Part shown: positions 49,864 to 58,890 of the stretch, in pieces
How the letters are laid out: each line of letters opens with the position of its first letter
How positions within the stretch are numbered: the stretch's first letter is position 1
From: Kosakonia oryzae
GTDB taxonomy: Bacteria; Pseudomonadota; Gammaproteobacteria; Enterobacterales; Enterobacteriaceae
Assembly: GCF_001658025.2 (NCBI RefSeq)
Contig: NZ_CP014007.2
Coordinates: 1,488,001-1,552,000 of the forward strand
Direction: 5' to 3'
DNA length: 64,000 bases
Position numbers and translations under genes: made by a program
Notes under the pieces: model-generated
What the model saw: the letters and a program-made list of their open reading frames with translations, nothing else
Told to the model about the DNA's origin: nothing
Database searches by the model: none

Positions 49864-51864
49864 ATGCAAATTTCACCGCCTATTCTGTTTCCCCGCCAGG
49901 ACAATGAAGATTATGCCGCATGGGTCATGCGCACCATGCCGGTTATTTCGCACCGCGCTTACCCGGTAAACGGTGTCAATTCGTGGCATGGCGGCATTCA
50001 TATTCCCCATACCGATACCGGCGCGTTAGCCAATCCGCTGCGTGCGGTTGCCGACGGTGTGATTGTCTATGCGAACGATCCTGCACCGGTGGAGAAGCGG
50101 GACCGAAAACCCCTTAACTACGATGGCAAAACAGACAATGGATGTGTCCTTATTCGCCATGAAATGCTGATTGGCGACGACCCGGTATTGTGTGTGTTTT
50201 ACTCGCTAACCATGCATATGAAACAGGTTCGACCTGAAATTCAGGGGAAAGTGGGCATGCGCGTAAGGCGAGGTCAGGTGATTGGCACATCTGGTATGGT
50301 CAGTGGGGCCAATGCGTACCATTTCCAGATGTGCTGTCCTTCCGAAATGTTGAAGAGGCTGTGTGGCCGTGAGCAGGGCAATCTGGATGTCAGCGCCCCC
50401 GGAGAAGAGAGAACGGCTTATGGTCATCGCTATTTTTTTCTTCCTGAAGGGACCGCGATTTATGCGGGAGGTACGCCTTATGCGTTGTCGGCATCTCCTT
50501 GCTGCCTCATCCCGGAAGCGCTCTATATCGCCCATGAAGGGAGTAAGACCCGCACTTTGCGTAAAGCCGATGGTATTTACGCAAGCGTGGGTGAAGTTGC
50601 AGTTGCCGTTGATTATATTTGCGAACCTTCGCCAGCGATCGGCGGATATAAAACTTACAGCGAATGGATACGGGTGGCATACCCCGGCGGCGAAGGGTGG
50701 GTTGATGTGTCATCCCCAACGATAAACACCTGGACGGATGCCGATTTCCCTGACTGGGTGGGCTGGACGCTTGTTGATGATGATTCCACCCCAGACAGTC
50801 AGTGCAATTCCTCGATGGTGAAAAAAGCGCTGGCGAAGCAGGATAGCGATTTAACCCGGTTTATCTGTAAGTTTCCACTCGAATGGAATTTCGCTTCATT
50901 TGATGTGCGTTTTTCATGGCTGAAAGCGCCGAATGACGAATTGCCTGAGCCGATGAGTGATGAGGATTATGCGAGCTTAAAGGAACATGCTCAGGCGCTG
51001 TGTTTCTTCGACAAACTTCCGCTGGAAAATCAGATGGAGTTAACCGGTCTCATCTGGCATTTCGATCCTCGCGAACTGATGATTCAGTTACAAAAAGCAG
51101 AACGCAGACTGATTTATTACAGTGCAAACGGAATCAAAAACAAAAAAATGAATAATTTCACCGCCGACGACATGCGGCATGGTGATTTAACCAAAGAGCA
51201 AATACTCGCTCAGGGAAGACTGGGGCTAGGGGAGAAATTTAAATTCAACCTGTTTAACTTCAATAAAACGGTGGAAGAACACTTTGCCAGTATGGAGAGT
51301 ATGGCTTTCTGGACTGCGTGGGGAGAATATGCCCCGTTAATCAGAATCATGCTTGAAAAATTCAGAAAGAACGAAGGGGGTATTTTACGACATGAATTAC
51401 TGAACAAAGCTTTATTGGAACATTCTAATACTAAAGAATGTGTCACTAAAATTCGAGGTTTTATTATAAAAAGGCTGCATTCAAATAACTTTTGTTCTCT
51501 TTCAAAATCAGCTTTAAAAGCAATAAATAACGATGTAAAAGGAATTAGGTTGCCCAAGTTTACTGATATAGATTGGTTCAATGGGCTTGGGATTTCTATT
51601 CATGATACATTCTCCACCAGGATATACATTGACAATTTCATTATCGATGAAAAGGAATCTGGCGGGATTTCGCGTAAAAAATTCCAGGTTCGATTGACAT
51701 TCCAGATACAAGACCATTTTGGACTGGATATTTCAGATATGAATTGTATTCTTTTTGAGAATATATCATGGTTTTGTTCGTGGTTTATGCTGCAACGTTA
51801 TAATGAATATAATTTTAAGCCCTTTATTAATGAAGCAAACTTCAGCGTGTGGATAAATGGATGA
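49864..51864 (+). CDS. M23-peptidase-like / DUF3289 protein, possible secreted effector
   Basis: A 666-residue protein. The N-terminal 150 residues resemble M23 (LytM) peptidases: WHGGIHIPHTDTGALANPLRAVADGVIVYAND, GCVLIRHE, VRRGQVIGTSGM and AYHFQMCCP. Two metal ligands look altered (HxxxH instead of HxxxD, and AYH instead of HxH), so activity is doubtful. An SH3-like segment (about 225-290) and a middle region with LIWHFDPRELM follow. The last 120 residues match DUF3289 (DHFGLDISDMNCILF...WFCSWFMLQRYNEYNFKPFINEANF). No signal peptide. The 3' half is AT-rich. Similar M23/DUF3289 proteins accompany type VI secretion genes (inference); none lie in this window. Confidence 0.75.
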   Translation: MQISPPILFPRQDNEDYAAWVMRTMPVISHRAYPVNGVNSWHGGIHIPHTDTGALANPLRAVADGVIVYANDPAPVEKRDRKPLNYDGKTDNGCVLIRHEMLIGDDPVLCVFYSLTMHMKQVRPEIQGKVGMRVRRGQVIGTSGMVSGANAYHFQMCCPSEMLKRLCGREQGNLDVSAPGEERTAYGHRYFFLPEGTAIYAGGTPYALSASPCCLIPEALYIAHEGSKTRTLRKADGIYASVGEVAVAVDYICEPSPAIGGYKTYSEWIRVAYPGGEGWVDVSSPTINTWTDADFPDWVGWTLVDDDSTPDSQCNSSMVKKALAKQDSDLTRFICKFPLEWNFASFDVRFSWLKAPNDELPEPMSDEDYASLKEHAQALCFFDKLPLENQMELTGLIWHFDPRELMIQLQKAERRLIYYSANGIKNKKMNNFTADDMRHGDLTKEQILAQGRLGLGEKFKFNLFNFNKTVEEHFASMESMAFWTAWGEYAPLIRIMLEKFRKNEGGILRHELLNKALLEHSNTKECVTKIRGFIIKRLHSNNFCSLSKSALKAINNDVKGIRLPKFTDIDWFNGLGISIHDTFSTRIYIDNFIIDEKESGGISRKKFQVRLTFQIQDHFGLDISDMNCILFENISWFCSWFMLQRYNEYNFKPFINEANFSVWING

Positions 51865-52354
51865 TCACATGAAATATTTGAAAATCATCGTTGCTGTGTT
51901 TTTTATTGGCGCATTTTATATGTTCTATGCGTATTTTCTTCGACAGGGTCATGTTAACAAAATTTATCAGCATATTGATTTTAGTGAAGACTGGAACTGT
52001 ATATCTACTGTTGTTTTAGTTGATGATGCACCTTTGTCTCGTTATGCACAGAGAAGAATGTGGATTAAGCACAGCAGTCAAATACTCGAAAAGTCACGCC
52101 TTATTACTCCTGAGTGTGATAGTATTCTTTTTTTACGAAATAAAACGGAGCGGGCATATGATGTTGGGGATAACAATTACTGGGTTAGTGATTTTCAGTA
52201 CTGTCTGAATGGTGTTTTTGGAAATAAAAAATGCATCTCAAAAGAAGAGCAGCTCATTGTTATTCAAATGAGGCAGTCTACTTTGTCTGATAAAAAGGTA
52301 GGTATGGTAAACAGAAATCCTATTTATATTCATTATATTGATTATGGCGGATAA
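51857..52354 (+). CDS. small membrane-anchored protein, possible immunity partner
   Basis: A 165-residue AT-rich gene overlapping the previous stop by 8 bp. One N-terminal helix (YLKIIVAVFFIGAFYMFYAYFL) is followed by an approximately 135-residue domain with four Cys (WNC, PEC, YCL, KKC) that probably lies in the periplasm. The start may be ATG 51857 or ATG 51869. The layout resembles small DUF943-type proteins found near secreted toxins, but I do not recognise the family. Overlap with a putative wall-targeting effector suggests an immunity role (inference). Confidence 0.65.
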   Translation: MDDHMKYLKIIVAVFFIGAFYMFYAYFLRQGHVNKIYQHIDFSEDWNCISTVVLVDDAPLSRYAQRRMWIKHSSQILEKSRLITPECDSILFLRNKTERAYDVGDNNYWVSDFQYCLNGVFGNKKCISKEEQLIVIQMRQSTLSDKKVGMVNRNPIYIHYIDYGG

Positions 52355-52455
52355 CACCTGTTTTTCGGGCTGATGCATTTTTGATGAGACACGGAATGAA
52401 TAATTCCGGTGTTTTAATGAATGGAACAATTTCGTAGTGACAGTAATAAGCATTT

Positions 52456-52483
52456 TGCCGGATAGCGCTATGCTTGTCCGGCA
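52456..52483. repeat. REP-like palindrome after siaD
   Basis: TGCCGGAT and GTCCGGCA arms around AGCGCTATGCTT, between the convergent ends of the small membrane protein and siaD-like genes. Confidence 0.65.
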
Positions 52484-52495
52484 TGCAGCCCGATC

Positions 52496-53269
52496 TCAAT
52501 TAAATATCCCGCCTGGCCTCACGGTGCAGCCCTGTTCTGGCGGCAGATGAAAAAAAGCCTCATGCAGCGCGACCTGGTTTCGCCCACGTTTTTTCGCGTT
52601 ATACAGTGCGCCGTCGGCTTCGCTGTACAGTGTTTCGAAGCTGCTCTCTTTCACGCCGAGACTGACGCCGAAACTGGCGGTCACCAGTTGCTGCGGCAGC
52701 ACGTCCAGCGGCGAAGCATTCAGCGAGGCGTGGATATAGCTGGCGGTAATCATCGCCTCTTCCACCCGGGCGTTTGGCAACACAATGGTAAACTCCTCAC
52801 CGCCGACGCGGCCGATGGCTGCGCTCTCCGGCACCGCCCGGCGTACGCGTGACACCAGCGCACAAATCACCCGATCGCCGGTCGGATGACCATATTCGTC
52901 GTTAATCCGTTTGAAATGATCAATATCCAGTAGGATCAGCGCCACATCGCCTTTCAGCAGCCCGCTGTTGATCTGGCTGATGATCGCGCTGCGGTTAAAC
53001 ACATCGGTCAGCGGATCGTGCGTCGCTTCATACTCCAGCCGCGCGGCAAGCTGCTGGAGCTGCTCGTTCATTCGCGTCAGTTCGCGTTCGGCGCGGTCGC
53101 TGCGGGAGATCAGACGATACGATTCGCGGATCAGACGCTGGTAATGTCTGGAAACGACCCACAGCTTTTCGCGGCAGACCTCTGCCGGAAGCTGTGCATC
53201 GGCAGCCGCCAGCCGGGCATCTTCGAGTACGGAATATTCCTCCCTGAAGAGCTCATTAATATCTAGCAT
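52496..53269 (-). CDS. siaD: GGDEF diguanylate cyclase, SiaD-like
   Basis: A 257-residue soluble cyclase that would make c-di-GMP. A helical N-terminal region (1-85, with a coiled-coil stretch ERELTRMNEQLQQLAARLEYEA) precedes the GGDEF domain: HDPLTDVFNRSA, LLDIDHFKRINDEYGHPTGD and the active site GGEEF at 156-160. No RxxD inhibitory site lies five residues before it. In Pseudomonas SiaD is activated by unphosphorylated SiaC; here the siaC-like gene overlaps its start by 7 bp. No membrane segment. Confidence 0.88.
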   Translation of the reverse strand: MLDINELFREEYSVLEDARLAAADAQLPAEVCREKLWVVSRHYQRLIRESYRLISRSDRAERELTRMNEQLQQLAARLEYEATHDPLTDVFNRSAIISQINSGLLKGDVALILLDIDHFKRINDEYGHPTGDRVICALVSRVRRAVPESAAIGRVGGEEFTIVLPNARVEEAMITASYIHASLNASPLDVLPQQLVTASFGVSLGVKESSFETLYSEADGALYNAKKRGRNQVALHEAFFHLPPEQGCTVRPGGIFN

Positions 53270-53679
53270 GCGGTGATGTCCGGGATAAGAAACACAGCCA
53301 GTGATGGGAAGTCGATGCGCAGCTCCTGACCAAACTCTTCGGAGATGTCATCTTCCGGGTCGTAGTACCAGTGCAGCTCACACGGCGCGCCGTTTTTCGC
53401 GTGGTTATTCAGGATCTCAAACAGCGTAAACAACAGCTTGGTGCTGGAACTGTTGAAATAGCTCAGCGCGACGTGCAATTGCAGCGGCGCGCTGGTTTGT
53501 TGGCCGCTTTGCAACCAGTTCTCCAGCGCATCCAGCAGCGGACGGAAGAACGCGGCGGCATTCTCCGGGTAGGCTTCGCCTTTCAGCAGCAGCTTTTGCG
53601 CGGCAAAATCAAATTTCACCTCCGGCGTGGCGGCGGTGGCGGACAATTCAATAGCAGGCGTCAATGTCATATCAGTCAT
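53263..53679 (-). CDS. siaC: biofilm phosphoprotein SiaC (DUF1987)
   Basis: A 138-residue protein of the SiaC family. The conserved LSYFNSSSTKLLFTLFEIL block holds the phosphorylated Thr (Thr80 by this start, equivalent to Thr68 in Pseudomonas), and WYYDPEDDISEEFGQEL matches the family. SiaB phosphorylates and SiaA dephosphorylates it; the unphosphorylated form activates SiaD (family knowledge). It overlaps siaB by 8 bp and siaD by 7 bp. Confidence 0.9.
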   Translation of the reverse strand: MTDMTLTPAIELSATAATPEVKFDFAAQKLLLKGEAYPENAAAFFRPLLDALENWLQSGQQTSAPLQLHVALSYFNSSSTKLLFTLFEILNNHAKNGAPCELHWYYDPEDDISEEFGQELRIDFPSLAVFLIPDITAC

Positions 53680-54253
53680 GGCAAAACGTTGCCTTTAAGT
53701 GAAAGGCGGAAAGGGAGCTTGCCGCCAGTGGATGAATGCGATACTCCAGCGGAACGCTGGTATCGCGCGCCATGGTCAACAAACCGATATTGGCCCCTTT
53801 GCTGGTTGCCGGCGCTTCGCTTTTCAGCCCCTGCTTCCAGGCGTCGCGGATTTCTGCCTGCGACATACCGCGCAACACTTCAAGGTTCGTTTGCAGCAGG
53901 GTGGAGGCTTCCGGCCCCACCAGGTTTGCCGTTTCCAGGTAGTAATGGGTCTGATCCATATGAAAACAGACCGAACCAAAGCGCAGCTCGTGTTCAACGG
54001 CCGATAAAAATCGATCGTCGGCGGAGTAGCGCACAATGTTTTGCCCCATCTCGATAAAGGCCGAGAAGAGTTTGCGGCGCGTCACGGCGGAGGATTCATG
54101 TTTATCCAGCCAGGCGCGGATCACTTCACCCAGCGAAACAATATGTTGCTGGGAAAAATAGCCGGTATAAAAAAGCTCAACGGCGTTTTGCCGTTGCAGC
54201 GTAAAAAGGGGTAACAGAACGGCGTCTTTGACCTGCAGGTCGTTTATTTGCAT
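53672..54253 (-). CDS. siaB: SiaB-family protein kinase
   Basis: A 193-residue protein from MQINDLQVKDAVLLP. It has a histidine-kinase-like ATPase fold with the N-box FIEMGQNIVRYSAD (near residue 70) and a late GANIGLLTMARDT glycine segment. The frame extends ten codons upstream to an ATG at 54283, but the start at 54253 leaves a short gap after siaA. It is expected to phosphorylate SiaC. Confidence 0.86.
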   Translation of the reverse strand: MQINDLQVKDAVLLPLFTLQRQNAVELFYTGYFSQQHIVSLGEVIRAWLDKHESSAVTRRKLFSAFIEMGQNIVRYSADDRFLSAVEHELRFGSVCFHMDQTHYYLETANLVGPEASTLLQTNLEVLRGMSQAEIRDAWKQGLKSEAPATSKGANIGLLTMARDTSVPLEYRIHPLAASSLSAFHLKATFCHD

Positions 54254-54261
54254 GCTTTTAT

Positions 54262-55473
54262 CTACCAACGAAAACCAAACCATGTCATGTCATCGCGTGA
54301 CGTTTGCTGCCCCTGCCACGCTTTCAGCGACGTCAGCAGGGCGTCGGAAAGCGCAGGTAGCGGTAGCGCACGGTGTTGCGCCAACAATGACTGAATACGT
54401 TTCTTACCAAACATCACGTTGCGCGGGCCGCCGGGCTGATCGGTGACGCCATCGGAAACCAGCAACAGCGTATCGCCTCGGCGCAGCGGCGCCTGATAAC
54501 GCTGCCACTGGTAATCCACCGGCGTATCGGTATAACCCACGCCTTTGCGGCAACTCTCCAGCACCTCGCTCTGCTGGGTTTCTGCGCCCAGCAGAAAAGC
54601 GTGCATACGGGCGCTGGCCCAGCACATCTGTTCGTTTGTTGTATCGACAAACAGGGCAATGGCGTCGCAACCATCATTTGACTGGCCGCTGTCCGCCGAC
54701 GGATGCATCTGGCTGAGCGTCTGTTTTATATGTTGATTGATATGGCTCAGCAGTTGCTCCGGCGCGTCAATCGGTGCCAGCGTCAGCGCTTTTTCCAGCG
54801 CCGAGGAGAAGATAAAAGTCATAAACGCGCCCGGCACGCCGTGTCCGGTGCAATCGGCCAGCACTATCAACCAGCCATTTTCCGCGCGCTGAAAAGCATA
54901 AATATCGCCGCCAACGCAGTCGCGCGGATGCCAGTGCAGGCACCAGTCTTGCAGGGTTTTATCAATCGCAGTACGTGAACGGCTGAGCATGGATTCCTGG
55001 ATAATGCGCGCATATTCAATGCTTTGCATAATTTGCAGGTGCTGTTTGGCCTGCAAATCGGAAACGGTACGAATCAGATCGATGCCGAGGCCAATGCCGA
55101 CATATTGCCCCTCTTCAGTGAGGATAAAACCTTCGGTCACCGCTTTGTCGCCGGTTTCAATGACCCGCCCGGAGAGATAGTCAAGACCCGCATCCGCATC
55201 GACAATCAGCGGGTTTTTATCCATAAACGCGATACAACTCTTCTGATCGTAGAGCTCGTGGAAAAAGGGGCGGCTCATCTGCGAGAGGAAAATATGTCGG
55301 TTAATCATGCCGATAGGCCGGTTTTTTTCCAGCACCGGCAGACCGATCAACGATTTGTGTTCGTTGAACAGCGACATCACCTGCAGGTTATTGGCGTCCG
55401 GCGTCACGTGCGGGACGGCAAGGCGCAAAATACCCGCGTTAAGCTGCCGGGAAGAGATCGGTATGTCCATCAT
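54262..55473 (-). CDS. siaA: PP2C/SpoIIE phosphatase with N-terminal CBS-like sensor, SiaA-like
   Basis: About 403 residues. The C-terminal SpoIIE-type PP2C domain has VGGDIYAF, LADCTGHGVPGAFMTF, DAIALFVD, SDGVTDQPGG and RDDMT metal-site motifs. Unlike Pseudomonas SiaA, which has membrane helices and HAMP, the N-terminal 150 residues are soluble and resemble paired CBS domains (LIGLPVLEKNRPIGMINRHIFLS ... YVGIGLGIDLIR). It should dephosphorylate SiaC and so raise c-di-GMP. The start is uncertain (55473 or 55470; an ATG at 55518 has no ribosome-binding site). Confidence 0.85.
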   Translation of the reverse strand: MMDIPISSRQLNAGILRLAVPHVTPDANNLQVMSLFNEHKSLIGLPVLEKNRPIGMINRHIFLSQMSRPFFHELYDQKSCIAFMDKNPLIVDADAGLDYLSGRVIETGDKAVTEGFILTEEGQYVGIGLGIDLIRTVSDLQAKQHLQIMQSIEYARIIQESMLSRSRTAIDKTLQDWCLHWHPRDCVGGDIYAFQRAENGWLIVLADCTGHGVPGAFMTFIFSSALEKALTLAPIDAPEQLLSHINQHIKQTLSQMHPSADSGQSNDGCDAIALFVDTTNEQMCWASARMHAFLLGAETQQSEVLESCRKGVGYTDTPVDYQWQRYQAPLRRGDTLLLVSDGVTDQPGGPRNVMFGKKRIQSLLAQHRALPLPALSDALLTSLKAWQGQQTSRDDMTWFGFRW

Positions 55474-55612
55474 CCACGCAAAACCCTGTATTAAGAATAA
55501 TCCTAGGTTATGGGGCATTTGTGACGGTTTGATTTCAATTAGGTAACTCGATGAATAACGGAAGATTATTGCTACTTAAGTGAAATATTGGCGGTAAGAG
55601 AAGTTGCACTGA

Positions 55613-55648
55613 CAAAAAAAAGCCCGCTCTTGACGGGCGGGCAAAAAA
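55613..55648. terminator. terminator downstream of the hydroxyacid dehydrogenase gene
   Basis: GCCCGC (55622-55627) and GCGGGC (55637-55642) pair, with A runs on both sides; on the minus strand the stem is followed by a U tract. It ends the dehydrogenase transcript before the siaA promoter region. Confidence 0.75.
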
Positions 55649-55765
55649 TACTGGAAGCAATGTGAGCAATGTCGTACCGAATACCTGAGTGTTTGACTCA
55701 ACTATTCGGTAATGAGAAAGATAATCTTTATCATCTTTGCGATCAACCCCAAATTTTGTGCGACT

Positions 55766-56803
55766 TCATGCCGTTAAGGATTCCAGGGCGACAAACTCCT
55801 GCCAGCTCACCTCATCGATGGCGATCCCTTCTTCAATTCGGCGCGCCCGGGCCCGCTGCTCCGGCTCGCCGGGGATCTGCACGTCGCGGCCCTGCTGGTC
55901 GTGACGAACCCACTCCACCTGTGCCAGCACTTCCTGCTGATAACTTTCGCCCGCGCCTAGCTTTTTGGGATCGAACAAAATCGACAGCATGTTGTTGATG
56001 ATGCCTGCGCGCGGCGCAATGTCATGGCTTTCGGTTTCGCCGCCGGTCAGCGCAGCGCCCAGCAGACTGCAAATCAGCGACAGTCCGGCGCCTTTGTGCC
56101 CGCCAAACGGCAGCAGCGCACCGCGCGGCTCGCTCATCAATACGCCGGGATCGGTGGTCGGCTCACCGTTAGCATCCACCGCGCAGCCTGGCGGGATGGG
56201 GCGACCTTCATTCCACGCCACACGAGCTTTGTTCCCGGCGATAGCGCTGGTGGCGAAATCCAGCACCACCGGTGGGCGATCCGCCAGCGGAATACCCACG
56301 CAGAAGGGGTTGGTGCCGAGCCGTGCCCGCAACCCGTCGAACGGCAGCACCGCCGAAGGGGCCGCCACATTGGCAAAATGGATCGATACCAGCCCGGCAG
56401 CGGCAACCTGTTCCGCCCATGCGCCAATGCGCCCGAGATGATGTGAATTGGATAAGCCGACCAGCGCCACGCCATATTGCTGCACGCGATCGATCCCGGC
56501 CCGCATCGCCTGTTCGCCCAGCAACTGGCCGAAACCGTGACCGCCATCGAAGGAGAGCACCGCGCCTGCATCACGTATCGTGCGCAGGCGAGCATCCGCT
56601 TGCAGATCGCCTGCGAGGATGGCGCGGATATAGCGCGGCAGCAGCGTGACGCCGTGAGAGTCGTGGCCTTTTAATGAGGCTTCAACCAGATTATCTGCGA
56701 CTTTTTGCGCAATATCCGCAGGCGTGTTCACCCGCAGCAGATGCTGTTGCAGCAGCGTGCGCAATTGTTGATGTGAAAATAACGGCATAAACCCTGAACT
56801 CAT
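55766..56803 (-). CDS. malate/L-lactate dehydrogenase family oxidoreductase
   Basis: A 345-residue NAD(P)-dependent enzyme of the Ldh_2/HcxB (YbiC) family. Family blocks are SLKGHDSHGVTLLPRYIR (catalytic His), VGLSNSHHLGRIGAWAEQ, RLGTNPFCVGIP, DFATSAIAGNKARVAWNEG and GHKGAGLSLICSLL. Members act on malate, sulfolactate, ureidoglycolate or other 2-hydroxyacids; the substrate here is open. It is divergent from the sulfonate-type ABC operon, which makes a 2-hydroxy organosulfur substrate worth testing. Confidence 0.87.
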   Translation of the reverse strand: MSSGFMPLFSHQQLRTLLQQHLLRVNTPADIAQKVADNLVEASLKGHDSHGVTLLPRYIRAILAGDLQADARLRTIRDAGAVLSFDGGHGFGQLLGEQAMRAGIDRVQQYGVALVGLSNSHHLGRIGAWAEQVAAAGLVSIHFANVAAPSAVLPFDGLRARLGTNPFCVGIPLADRPPVVLDFATSAIAGNKARVAWNEGRPIPPGCAVDANGEPTTDPGVLMSEPRGALLPFGGHKGAGLSLICSLLGAALTGGETESHDIAPRAGIINNMLSILFDPKKLGAGESYQQEVLAQVEWVRHDQQGRDVQIPGEPEQRARARRIEEGIAIDEVSWQEFVALESLTA

Positions 56804-57018
56804 TAAGGAAATAAAGAGGAGCTTTCGACTATAACGAGGATATATTTGTCACCTAACCATTAAAAATAACTATCCTTTCCCGCCCACTGAATAACGCCTG
56901 CGCCTTATCTGACTATTGTTAATTTTTAACTAAGCATTGCAGATTAAATCATTTCCTTTTTCTGACCCCGCCAGCCAATCATTTTCTTTTTGAAAAATTA
57001 AAAAAACGGGGAACAGAG

Positions 57019-58026
57019 ATGAAAAGATTACACCAGACGCTCGCAGGCGTTTTGGCGCTTGCTACGCTTGGCGGTATCAGCCCCTCCGCGCTGGCGGAAG
57101 GGAAAATTAGCATTGCACAGCAATTTGGCATTGGTTATTTAATTCTGGACGTGGTACGCGACCAACAGCTAATTGAAAAAGAAGGTAAAAAAGAGGGACT
57201 GGATATTCAGGTTGAGTGGCGCACCATTTCCGGTGCTACCGGTATGAATGAAGCGCTGCTCTCCGGCGCGCTGGATGTGGCCTCCGCAGGCGTGCCGCCG
57301 CTATTAACGCTGTGGGATCGCACCAAAGATCGGCAGAATGTAAAAGCCATTGCCTCGCTCGGTTCCATGCCCAACTATTTGCTCAGTAATAACCCGGCGG
57401 TAAAAAGCATTAAAGATTTAAGCGATAAAGACAGAATTGCCGTCCCGGCTGCGGGCGTCGGTTTCCAGTCGCGGACATTACAGATTGAAACCGCCAAATT
57501 ATATGGCGATGCCGATTTTAAACGCTTCGACAATATTAGCGTCAGCCTGCCACACCCGGATGCCAGCGCAGCGTTAATTGCCGGTGGTTCGGAAATTACT
57601 ACCCACTTCTCCAGCCCGCCGTTCCAGTATCAGGCGCTGGAACACAGCAACGTCCATAAAATTCTCAGTTCGTATGATGTGTTGGGCGGACAGGCCACTT
57701 TTAACGTGCTTTACACCACACAGAAATTCCACGACGAGAACCCGAAAACCTATAAGGCGTTTTATCGCGCCCTGAGCGACGCCGCCAAAATCATCAACGC
57801 CGATAAAAATGCGGCGGCGGAAACCTATATTCGCGTGGAAAAATCACGGCTGCCATTACCGCTGGTGCAGAAGATTGTGAATGACCCGGAAATTAGCTTC
57901 ACCATTTCGCCGGAGCGCACCGGTGTGTACGCCGAAAAACTCCATGAACTTGGCGTGCTGAAAAATAAAGCCGCCTCGTGGAAAGACTACTTCTTCGACG
58001 AAGCGTGGGAAAACCCAGGCAGTTAA
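57019..58026 (+). CDS. sulfonate/nitrate-type ABC transporter substrate-binding protein
   Basis: A 335-residue SsuA/NMT1-like receptor with a signal peptide ending near SALA (residue 26). ISIAQQFGIGYLILDVVRDQQLIEKEGKKEG, WRTISGATGMNEALLSGALDVASAG and IAVPAAGVGFQSRTLQIE are typical of the family. GGGGAACAGAG lies before the ATG. It starts a three-gene operon. The ligand is unknown. Confidence 0.88.
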   Translation: MKRLHQTLAGVLALATLGGISPSALAEGKISIAQQFGIGYLILDVVRDQQLIEKEGKKEGLDIQVEWRTISGATGMNEALLSGALDVASAGVPPLLTLWDRTKDRQNVKAIASLGSMPNYLLSNNPAVKSIKDLSDKDRIAVPAAGVGFQSRTLQIETAKLYGDADFKRFDNISVSLPHPDASAALIAGGSEITTHFSSPPFQYQALEHSNVHKILSSYDVLGGQATFNVLYTTQKFHDENPKTYKAFYRALSDAAKIINADKNAAAETYIRVEKSRLPLPLVQKIVNDPEISFTISPERTGVYAEKLHELGVLKNKAASWKDYFFDEAWENPGS

Positions 58027-58047
58027 ACCACCACACAGGAGGCCGCG

Positions 58048-58890
58048 ATGGCAACTCACCACAACGACGGGCCGCTGTTGCAGGTCAGCCATGTTGATAT
58101 TGAATACCGCACCCGCGAACGGCTGGTGCGGGCAACCCACGATGTCAGTTTTGATGTCTGGCCTGGCGACCGCTTTATTCTGCTTGGCCCTTCCGGCTGC
58201 GGGAAATCGAGCCTGCTGAAAGCGACGGGCGGTTTTCTGACGCCGCGCGGCGGTGAGATCACGTTGCAGGGCGAGGCGATCACTGCGCCTGGCCCGGAGC
58301 GGATGATGGTGTTCCAGGAGTTTGATCAGTTGCCGCCGTGGAAAACGGTGCTGGAAAACATCATGTTCCCGCTACTGGCGAGCCGCAAAGCCAATCGCGC
58401 GCAAGCCAGAGAAACGGCGCTGCACTTTCTCAATAAAGTTGGGCTGGCCGGGTTTGCCGATGCGATGCCGCATACCCTTTCCGGCGGCATGAAACAGCGC
58501 GTGGCAATTGCCCGCGCGCTGGCGATGAAGCCGCGCATTTTGTTGATGGATGAACCGTTTGCCGCGCTGGATGCGCTGACGCGCCGCACCATGCAGGAGG
58601 AGTTGCTCGCGCTGTGGGAAGAGGAGCGCTTTACCCTGCTGTTTGTCACGCACTCCATTGAAGAGGCGCTGGTGGTCGGCAGCCGTATTCTCGTGCTGTC
58701 GCCGCACCCGGGACGGGTTCGCGCCGAGCTGAACTGCCATCAGTTCACGCTCAACGATTTTGGTAGCGAGGCATTCCAGCATGCCGCGCAGCATATTCAC
58801 GATCTGCTGTTCCCCTCTGGCGGAAACCGCACATCTCCTGTTTCTGGTGAGGAGCCCGCGTATGTCGCAGCCACCCTACATTCGTCCTGA
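58048..58890 (+). CDS. sulfonate/nitrate-type ABC transporter ATPase
   Basis: A 280-residue SsuB/TauB-like ATPase: Walker A GPSGCGKSS, Q loop VFQEFDQLPPWKTV, signature LSGGMKQRVAIARAL, Walker B ILLMDEPFAALDALT, FVTHSIEEA. It ends 29 bp inside the permease gene. AGGAGG precedes the ATG. Confidence 0.92.
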   Translation: MATHHNDGPLLQVSHVDIEYRTRERLVRATHDVSFDVWPGDRFILLGPSGCGKSSLLKATGGFLTPRGGEITLQGEAITAPGPERMMVFQEFDQLPPWKTVLENIMFPLLASRKANRAQARETALHFLNKVGLAGFADAMPHTLSGGMKQRVAIARALAMKPRILLMDEPFAALDALTRRTMQEELLALWEEERFTLLFVTHSIEEALVVGSRILVLSPHPGRVRAELNCHQFTLNDFGSEAFQHAAQHIHDLLFPSGGNRTSPVSGEEPAYVAATLHSS

